Source: Citrifermentans bremense
GTDB lineage: Bacteria > Desulfobacterota > Desulfuromonadia > Geobacterales > Geobacteraceae
NCBI RefSeq assembly: GCF_014218275.1
Contig: NZ_AP023213.1
Location: forward strand, 620,001-684,000
Length of the DNA stretch: 64,000 nucleotides
Direction: 5' to 3'
In this document: piece after piece, positions 1 through 5,584 of the stretch
How the letters are laid out: each line of letters opens with the position of its first letter
How positions within the stretch are numbered: the first letter of the stretch is position 1
Made by a program: the position numbers and the translations under genes
The notes under the pieces: model-generated
What the model was told of the DNA's origin: nothing
The model's input: only the letters and a program-made list of their open reading frames with translations
The model's database searches: none

Positions 1-788
1 TTGATATTGATTCTTTTGCCATATTTTTTTGAGTCGGAGTCAGACTTAAAAAGATTTGCAACATCAGGGAACGGTATAGGGGTCGTGATATCGGCCAGAA
101 CCATGTCTTGGAGAAGATGCCAGTCGGCGGTGCGCCCCATCGCCTTCATTTCCGCTTCCCATGCGCCACGATCAAGATATTTTTTTTCTAGTAATACGGC
201 ATAATCGGCCTTCGTGATGGATTTAAGCTCCTGGAGGATGTGGTTGCACTCTTGTCCCAGCTCGATGTAGCCGATCAGCTTGCCGTTGACCTTCCATGGA
301 GAGACAACTCGAAGCGTGAAGCTTCCGCTGTGTCCCAGTTCCAGGCCCGAAACGGTTCTGCCCAGTACCATCGCTTGTTCTTTGGTGAAACGTGGCTTTA
401 CCGGGGTTGTATCTTCGGGATTGTACACCCGCAGAACCATGGCACCGTTTCTGTCGTAAAAGTAGAAATGGGTGATCTGCTCATAATCGAACAACCGCTT
501 GAATATGGGGGTCGCATGCAGCAGGAGTGCTGCTTGATTGTGTGTCTGCATGGCATGCTGAAACTGTTTCTCATCTGCAATAAATTCAATGGTCGAGGAC
601 ATAAATCTTGTGCGGTCGGCAACAAGGTTCTTTAATATTTGCTGAACCTGCACATGACGTTTTTGCATGCCTTCCTCATAGTGAGCCATGCGCAACCAGT
701 AGCTACTGTATATAAATGTCCCTGCCAGGATGAGGAAGGTTAACGTTAAGGGGATAAATACTTGGCGTCTGATTTTATTTTCCTGCAT
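1..788 (-). CDS. Membrane sensor with periplasmic Cache-type domain (C-terminus beyond window)
   Basis: An open frame runs leftward from an ATG at 788 and leaves the window at base 1 without a stop, giving 262 codons of the N-terminal part. It starts with a basic segment and one membrane helix (about residues 8-29), followed by an extracytoplasmic domain. The pattern FYFYDRNGAMVLRVYNPE, then LRVVSPWKVNGKLIGYIELG, is typical of double-Cache sensor domains of Desulfuromonadales sensor kinases and chemoreceptors. AAGG lies upstream of the start. The output domain is outside the window, so kinase, chemoreceptor or cyclase cannot be decided. No paired regulator is visible on this side. Confidence 0.75.
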   Translation of the reverse strand, partial: MQENKIRRQVFIPLTLTFLILAGTFIYSSYWLRMAHYEEGMQKRHVQVQQILKNLVADRTRFMSSTIEFIADEKQFQHAMQTHNQAALLLHATPIFKRLFDYEQITHFYFYDRNGAMVLRVYNPEDTTPVKPRFTKEQAMVLGRTVSGLELGHSGSFTLRVVSPWKVNGKLIGYIELGQECNHILQELKSITKADYAVLLEKKYLDRGAWEAEMKAMGRTADWHLLQDMVLADITTPIPFPDVANLFKSDSDSKKYGKRINI

Positions 789-1043
789 ACCTACTACCTT
801 GTCTTGAGCGTATCGAAATTTATCATGGCGGCCAAAACTGATCTGCACGATATGTGCCTGCGCTGTCGTTGGGGGGGTGCCCATATATGATGATTTAGAT
901 TTTAAAATTTCCTTTCCCAAAATTACGATGGAGCCATCAGTGATGTCAAGTTCTCAGAATAACCTGCTCCCCAACCTGCCATCGTCAAATCTCCAAATTT
1001 TCGACTCGTTTTGTATCGCAAACCCAATATTTTGCAGCTGAAG

Positions 1044-1201
1044 ATGTTGCCTTTGAAGCGCCCCTTGCCGTCCATGCTGATCTTGACGTTCCAGGCCTTG
1101 AGGATGGCGGTGAACGCTTCGCTGGTGAACTGGCAGCCCTGGTCGGTGTTGAAGATTTCCGGCGTGCCGAACTTAAAAAGAGCCTCCTGCTGGTCCCGAT
1201 G
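1044..1201 (-). pseudogene. IS3-family transposase (OrfB, rve domain) fragment
   Basis: On the minus strand one frame reads GTPEIFNTDQGCQFTSEAF and then KISMDGKGRFKGNIF. This is the segment around the second catalytic Asp of IS3-type DDE transposases (family pattern FNTDQGSQFTSEAFT...ISMDGKGR). Only about 50 codons remain, with no start, no first Asp, no final Glu and no terminal inverted repeats. It is therefore a dead scar, presumably left by a deletion or rearrangement that also produced the truncated gene at 1714-2303. Confidence 0.75.
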
Positions 1202-1204
1202 CTC

Positions 1205-1247
1205 TTGACAAACATAGCCTGCTATGTATTAATATAGCCAGCTATGT
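1205..1247 (+). promoter_or_regulatory. marR promoter with two palindromic operators
   Basis: A -35 box TTGACA (1205-1210) and -10 TATTAA (1227-1232) are separated by 16 bp. Two near-identical palindromes overlap them: ACATAGC-CT-GCTATGT (1212-1227) between the boxes, and ATATAGC-CA-GCTATGT (1232-1247) just after the -10. Their centres are 20 bp apart, about two helical turns. They are placed so that a bound dimer would block RNA polymerase, as expected of autorepression by the MarR protein encoded immediately downstream. Confidence 0.75.
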
Positions 1248-1266
1248 AACTTTGGGGGAGGTCGAA

Positions 1267-1713
1267 ATGCACGAAAATCTTTGTTCCAAGCTGAACTACC
1301 TGGCCCGTTTGCTGCTCTCCAAAGTGAACGAGGAAACAAGTAGTTACGGCGTCACTCAGGGGCAGCTGCCTGTGCTTTGCTGCTTAAACGACAAGGAAGG
1401 GCAGACCCAGTCAGAACTTTGCAAAAACATCCAGGTTGAACAGCCGACTATGGCCAACACGTTGCGGAGAATGGAGCGAGACGGCCTGATATGCAAAACT
1501 CCCAGCGAGCACGACGGCCGCCAGTCGCAGATTTTCATATCGAGCGAAGTCCGGCCCCTTCTTGAGTCTCTGCAGGCAAAAAGGGATGAAGTCATCTCCT
1601 GGATGTTGCGGGACATGTCGGTTGAAGAGCGGGACACCTTCAAACGGTTGATCGATAAGGCCGTGAAGTCCTTGGATGAGAGGCCCAGGCAGGCTGAACG
1701 AAAAAAGGAGTAG
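1267..1713 (+). CDS. MarR-family transcriptional regulator
   Basis: A 148-residue winged-helix regulator of usual MarR length. The ATG at 1267 is preferred because GGGGGAGG lies just upstream; a TTG at 1252 would extend it by five residues. A winged helix is visible around residues 45-105, with recognition-helix text QPTMANTLRRMERDGLI and wing SEHDGRQSQIF; the dimerising helices are at both ends. MarR dimers bind palindromes and are released by phenolic or oxidant ligands. Two matching palindromes lie in its own promoter, so autoregulation is likely. The original downstream target may have been the now truncated oxidoreductase that follows without a gap. Confidence 0.88.
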   Translation: MHENLCSKLNYLARLLLSKVNEETSSYGVTQGQLPVLCCLNDKEGQTQSELCKNIQVEQPTMANTLRRMERDGLICKTPSEHDGRQSQIFISSEVRPLLESLQAKRDEVISWMLRDMSVEERDTFKRLIDKAVKSLDERPRQAERKKE

Positions 1714-2303
1714 GCGTCGACGCCATCGACAAGGTGCTGGTCGGCATCGGACGCAGCCCCAATACCGAGGGGCTCAACCTCGAGGCGGCCGGCGTGCGGA
1801 CCGAACGTGGCGCCATCAAGGTCAATGCACTGATGCAGACCAATGTCCCGCACATCTACGCCATCGGTGATGTGACCGGGGGGCTCACGTTGGCGCATGC
1901 GGCGGAAAGGGAGGCGCAACTGCTTGTCCAAAACCTGCTAAAGGGCAATAGCCGCGTTCTCAAGGAATTGGCTGTGCCTCGGATAGCTTTCAGTTATCCC
2001 GAAGTGGCTGCGGTGGGAACGTCAACGGAAGGTGACGGCATCAGGGCCTATACCTTGCCCCAGGTGCCCAATGGGCGTTCAGTGGTAGACAAGGTGGCGC
2101 CGGCTTTCGTGAAGCTTTTTCTGAAAGAGGAGTCCTCTGAGATCGCGGGAGCCGTCATCATCGGAGAGGCGGCGACTGAAATCATACACGAGATGGCGTT
2201 GGCGGTGGAAAACGGCCTGACCCTGCAGCAGGTGGGGAACACGGTTCATGCGCACCCGACACATTCAAAAAACATCCTCTACGCCATAAACGGCTGTGAA
2301 TGA
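1714..2303 (+). pseudogene. Truncated dihydrolipoamide dehydrogenase-like gene (C-terminal part)
   Basis: The frame joins directly after the marR stop and reads KVLVGIGRSPNTEGLNLEA, then PHIYAIGDVTGG (FAD-binding Asp motif), then the dimerisation domain. The N-terminal FAD motif, the redox CxxxxC and the NAD motif, about 260 residues, are absent. In the active-site segment HAHPTHSK the catalytic Glu of the family pattern HPTxSE is Lys. Both facts argue for a non-functional remnant of a pyridine-nucleotide disulfide oxidoreductase. The frame stays open, so the deletion may be recent. The first possible start in frame is a GTG at 1734. Confidence 0.8.
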
Positions 2304-2395
2304 GATAGCAAGGTGCATACTTCTGCGAGCTGCCGGTATCTTGATATGCAGTGAGATCCTTCGGATCTACCAAACCTGGGAAAAGGAGAACGAAA

Positions 2396-2677
2396 ATGGC
2401 TTACCTCGAAATCACGCTGAAGATCTCCAGCAACAACCGTCCTTTTGCCGCCAAGGTGTACACCGATTACAAAGAGCCGTTCTTGAAACAGATCAAGGGG
2501 GCCCAGTCGAAGGAACTGCTCATTCGTGACGAAGACGTTCAGGTTCTGCATGGTTTTGCCAGCACCGCCGACGCCAAAGCCTACCTCGAAAGCGAGCTGT
2601 TCAATGGCGACGTGGTGAAAGCCCTTGCCCCTTATCTCGAGGCCGATCCTGATATTCGGATCTATGACGTCATCTAG
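2396..2677 (+). CDS. Small protein, possible dimeric alpha/beta-barrel (ABM-like)
   Basis: A 93-residue protein; the ATG at 2396 follows AAAAGGAG. No signal peptide or membrane segment. The alternation of strands and amphipathic helices (MAYLEITLKI..., KELLIRDEDVQVLHGFAS, LFNGDVVKALAPYLEADP) resembles antibiotic-biosynthesis monooxygenase/YgiN-like ferredoxin folds, but I see no diagnostic residue. Function is unknown; it may bind a small ligand as a homodimer. It sits 92 bp after the broken oxidoreductase and 73 bp before a zinc-ribbon gene on the same strand. Confidence 0.6.
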   Translation: MAYLEITLKISSNNRPFAAKVYTDYKEPFLKQIKGAQSKELLIRDEDVQVLHGFASTADAKAYLESELFNGDVVKALAPYLEADPDIRIYDVI

Positions 2678-2750
2678 TTGTAAGTCCGCGACGGGTTCTA
2701 AAGCGTCGCGATCCGGCGATGCCGATAGCAATTTGGGAGGTTTTACTGTT

Positions 2751-2909
2751 ATGCCTTTTCTTGAGTGGGTTTGTTTGGACTGCGGCAATGCGTTCGATAA
2801 GCCGCGCGATGGAGTTGACGGTGCCGCGACGTGCCCCGCCTGTGGTTCAGCCGAGGTTCAGGCGGCGAAAAAAACTGCGTCATCAGATTCCTGTACCCCT
2901 AGGGGCTGA
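2751..2909 (+). CDS. Small zinc-ribbon protein (FmdB-like)
   Basis: A 52-residue protein beginning at an ATG (2751) ten bases after GGGAGG. It carries two knuckles, CLDC (residues 9-12) and CPAC (residues 29-32), the single zinc-ribbon layout of FmdB-type small regulatory or structural proteins. A short polar tail follows. Partner and role are unknown. The gene ends before a strong bidirectional hairpin. Confidence 0.65.
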   Translation: MPFLEWVCLDCGNAFDKPRDGVDGAATCPACGSAEVQAAKKTASSDSCTPRG

Positions 2910-2960
2910 AGGTTCTGATGTCGCCAGTTTGGCGGCCATGCGCGGTAGAGGAAGAGTTGA

Positions 2961-2994
2961 AAAGAAGGGGACCCAAGGGGTCCCCTTCTTTTTA
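2961..2994. terminator. Bidirectional Rho-independent terminator
   Basis: The inverted repeat GAAGGGGACCC / GGGGTCCCCTTC has A's on the left and TTTTT on the right. It separates the convergent genes ending at 2909 (+) and 3010 (-) and can serve both. Confidence 0.8.
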
Positions 2995-3009
2995 GGGTGA
3001 AAAGTGAGG

Positions 3010-3936
3010 TTACATCATCATTCCCCTGTTCGAGACCATGACGGTGACCGTTACCGATTGTGAGGTGTCCGCGGCACTGGTCGCTTTCAAAAGATACATA
3101 CCGGGGACGGCGGGAGCAGTGTAGAGACCCGTCTGCGTCACAGTCCCTCCGTTTGTGTTCACCACGGACCACGTCACCGGAATGCTTGCTGTGAACTGTT
3201 GGGTGCCGTCGGCCTGGAGTCGAGCTGTATTAGGCGTCACGGTAAAAGTGCTCGCCGGTATGTTGCCAGGAGAGACGATGTTCCCCGTCATCATGTTTCC
3301 GCCCGCCATATTCCCCATCTGGCCGGTGAACAGGGGCGTACCGTTGACGTACATCATCGTCACGTTGCCGTTCGCGTCGACACTCATCTTCACGTCGTCA
3401 AACATCCTGTCCATGCCGTTGCCGATGGTGAAATTGCTCGTCATGGGGTCCTGGTTGGCGACGCCATAGGCGGTCATCAGGGGGGCCAGTTTCTGCCGCA
3501 CCGTCAGACGCGCCGTGCTCATGTTGGTGAACATCGACCTCATCTGCGTCCCGTTGGGGTTCATGTAGAAGCCGTTCAGAGAAGACATGTTAGTGAAGGC
3601 ACCGGCTTGGGCGACCATCAGGTTTGTCATCGGATTGATGTTAGCCCGCCCTGGACCGTTGCTCATGGAATACATAGAGCCGGCTCTCAACAGGAAGGGC
3701 GGTGTTTTTCCACTCACGTTGAAGGAAAAAGCGCCGCTGCCGGAAGCGATCTGCTGGCTCATCTCCGGGTTGTTCGCAGCGTCCTTTAAAAAAACGGTAC
3801 CGGTCATTGGCGCACCGGTCGCTGCCACCCCGGAAACCGTAGGTGTAGGAGAGCCGCCTCCTCCCCCGCATCCGGTCACGTACACAGCAAAAACAACAGC
3901 TAATAGTGTGTAGATAAAGCATTTTTCACGTTGCAT
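3010..3936 (-). CDS. Met-rich lipoprotein with C-terminal Ig-like domain
   Basis: A 308-residue exported lipoprotein. The ATG at 3936 is chosen because AAAAGGAGG precedes it and the protein then begins with a signal peptide and lipobox VTGC followed by five Gly. Residues ~30-75 resemble a carboxypeptidase-regulatory-like beta fold. The middle (about 75-220) is unusually rich in Met and Asn (SMYSMSNGPG, MNPMTNLMVAQ, MDRMFDDVKMSV). The last ~80 residues look like a bacterial Ig-like domain (STFTVTPNTARLQADGTQQF), ending NRGMMM. Outer-membrane or surface location is inferred. The Met clusters could bind copper or silver, but this is only a suggestion. Confidence 0.75.
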   Translation of the reverse strand: MQREKCFIYTLLAVVFAVYVTGCGGGGGSPTPTVSGVAATGAPMTGTVFLKDAANNPEMSQQIASGSGAFSFNVSGKTPPFLLRAGSMYSMSNGPGRANINPMTNLMVAQAGAFTNMSSLNGFYMNPNGTQMRSMFTNMSTARLTVRQKLAPLMTAYGVANQDPMTSNFTIGNGMDRMFDDVKMSVDANGNVTMMYVNGTPLFTGQMGNMAGGNMMTGNIVSPGNIPASTFTVTPNTARLQADGTQQFTASIPVTWSVVNTNGGTVTQTGLYTAPAVPGMYLLKATSAADTSQSVTVTVMVSNRGMMM

Positions 3937-4139
3937 GTTGCCTCCTTTTGCTGATTGTGTGGGTGCCACCTCGGTGGGCAAAGGAGATTCTACTTCAATG
4001 AGCTTGGCGGTCAACCGCAGAGAGTCCCCTGGGCGGTAACCTTTAGCTTTGACAGGTGAAAAATACCTCACTATAGTGTCGCCTAATCTGAGGTTCGGTT
4101 TGTGAGAATACAAGCGCACGACAGCAAGAGAGGCGAGTG

Positions 4140-4481
4140 ATGACCATAAACTACAATGACAGGTTCTTTAAGGCGGTGAGCAACTCTGAAAACGGCGAGG
4201 TGGATGAAAACACCATCTTCCATTATCGGCAAACTGACAACCTCGTGTGGGGCACATACCAAGGGGGGCAAGTACAGTTCGGTACGCTTGTCGCCAAAGT
4301 TCTTCCAGATTCTTCTCTTGAAATGAGGTACAGCCATGTAAACCGCGATGGCGAGATGATGACAGGCGTATGTCGATCAACTCCGCAGCTGCTGAAGGAT
4401 GGCCGCATCAGACTGAATGAGAAATGGCGTTGGACTTGCGGTGGTTGTTCAGAAGGTGAATCTGCCGTGGAAGAGGTCTGA
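4140..4481 (+). CDS. Small conserved protein, family often labelled N-acetylglutamate synthase-like
   Basis: A 113-residue cytosolic protein. The ATG at 4140 follows AGAGAGG; a GTG at 4137 is the alternative. The sequence (SNSENGEVDENTIFHYRQ, LEMRYSHVNRDGEMMTG, RLNEKWRWTCG) matches a small beta-rich family widespread in bacteria and commonly annotated as N-acetylglutamate synthase without good evidence. It lacks the GNAT acetyl-CoA motif, so I do not assign that reaction. It is divergent from the lipoprotein at 3010-3936 and upstream of the selenoprotein gene. Confidence 0.6.
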   Translation: MTINYNDRFFKAVSNSENGEVDENTIFHYRQTDNLVWGTYQGGQVQFGTLVAKVLPDSSLEMRYSHVNRDGEMMTGVCRSTPQLLKDGRIRLNEKWRWTCGGCSEGESAVEEV

Positions 4482-4656
4482 AAGCACGAAGACGGCACAA
4501 CGACTCAACAGGCCATCTTCACCTTTGACATATAATTTAAATATTTATATATTGGCTTCCATGTCCCCTCTTCAAAACATAGCAGTACCGTTCTTCGCGG
4601 CCGCTTCGTTGGTTTCCACTTCTCTTCGTTTCTGCCTGCGGACAAGGAGGGGGGTG

Positions 4657-4986
4657 GTGCTTTGCCTTGCGCTGCTCACACCTTCTCTAGGCTGTTGCGC
4701 CACGCACCATGCACACTTTGCCCGCGCTACGCACGTTCCCTCCATCACCATCTACGTCGGCAGCGGCTGAAGCTACTGCGCCGAGGTGGAAAGTTATTTC
4801 ACCAGCAAATCGATCCCTTTCACCTGCAGGGACATACGGACCGACAGGGAAGCTTTGCGCGAATGGCGCGACCGCTACCACGGCGACATCGTTCCCCTTA
4901 CCGTCTTCGATGGCGGCAAGGTGGTCGTCGACGGAGGGGACATCCCTGCCATCGAACGTGCTCTTCGCCAGTTGAGCAGTAAGTGA
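4657..4986 (+). CDS. Selenocysteine-containing glutaredoxin-like protein (UGA at 4768-4770)
   Basis: Two adjacent open stretches in one frame are separated only by TGA at 4768. Read through, the product is SITIYVGSG-U-SYCAEVESYF followed by DREALREWRDRYHG, IVPLTVFDGG and VDGGDIPAIERAL: a complete glutaredoxin fold with UxxC where the family has CxxC, the usual cis-Pro motif (VPLTVF) and the GG-D glutathione-site segment. A hairpin with a GU-containing loop lies at the right distance (4785-4803). The start is uncertain: GTG 4657 (or 4654) follows AAGGAGG at 4644-4650 and gives a short hydrophobic leader with Cys (LCLALLTPSLGCC), suggesting export; ATG 4561 lacks an SD. From GTG 4657 the product has 109 residues with Sec at 38. 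Likely a thiol-disulfide or peroxide-linked reductase. Confidence 0.82.
4785..4803 (+). promoter_or_regulatory. Bacterial SECIS-like hairpin
   Basis: The stem GGTGGAA / TTTCACC (seven pairs including one G-U) closes a five-base loop AGTTA whose G-U dinucleotide is at 4793-4794. The stem base is 14 nt and the loop GU about 23 nt after the UGA codon. Bacterial SelB-binding SECIS elements lie inside the reading frame directly after UGA, with a G and U in the apical loop, so size and position fit. Confidence 0.7.
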
Positions 4987-5145
4987 AGCTTGTGCCGTGT
5001 GAGCAAAGCATTTGGTACAGGTTAGGCAAAAGCAGGGTCAACTGGTGAAAAGGTCTGTTCCGTTTCTCGTACTCATTGCTTTCATTTGTGACTGCGGGGG
5101 GGCGGGGGTGGCAGCACCGCCGGGCGGATACGTGGCGAGGCGATC

Positions 5146-5184
5146 AGAAAAGGCGGTTACCTGCCCAGGGTACCCGCCTTTTCT
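5146..5184 (+). terminator. Terminator after the selenoprotein gene
   Basis: AGAAAAGGCGG-TTACC pairs with GGTACCCGCCTTTTCT across a 7-nt loop, with one G-U pair. The TTTT lies within the 3' arm. It is 160 bp after the selenoprotein stop. Confidence 0.65.
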
Positions 5185-5584
5185 GTGTCAATGAGTGGTT
5201 TTTTTTCGAGCAACCCGCTCGATTGATTGCCAGTTGCCAATGTCGATGAGAAGCGAGAGCTTGCTGCTGTCTGTTTTTAAGAAAATTGGCAGCCGCCGCT
5301 GCGTAATGACTTGTTATTTAGGTGCCTATCTCTGATAAAATTTGCTGAGATAGTCTCTGTGGAGTATATTTCAATGTCTACAACTTAAGAACTCTTAGCC
5401 TTTGAGCCTCGCTCTCACTGTATTTCATTACCTTACCGCATTTTCCTGGGCAAACTAATTGGCTGAAAGCATATTGATAGAATTTCATCCATGTGATAAT
5501 TTCACGAGTTATTTTTATGCAAACATCAATATTTAACAATGTGTCTCATGTGGGTAAAGATTATTCATGCTTCGGGGCTTGTTA
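5185..5584 (+). other. AT-rich intergenic region before hybrid kinase
   Basis: About 400 bases without a credible gene and clearly more AT-rich than the flanking genes. It should contain the promoter of the kinase at 5585, but I cannot point to a convincing -35/-10 pair, operator or structured RNA. No repeats were noticed. Confidence 0.5.

Noticed and set aside
4140..4481. Assignment as N-acetylglutamate synthase
   Set aside because: No acetyl-CoA-binding GNAT motif and too short; the label is a propagated annotation.
4561..4656. ATG 4561 as the selenoprotein start
   Set aside because: No SD, and the added residues do not resemble a glutaredoxin or a cleaner signal peptide; GTG 4654/4657 follows AAGGAGG.
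5045..5194. Short ORF with signal-peptide-like start (KRSVPFLVLIAFICDCGG)
   Set aside because: Its 3' third runs through the terminator hairpin at 5146-5184 and it has no SD; probably chance.
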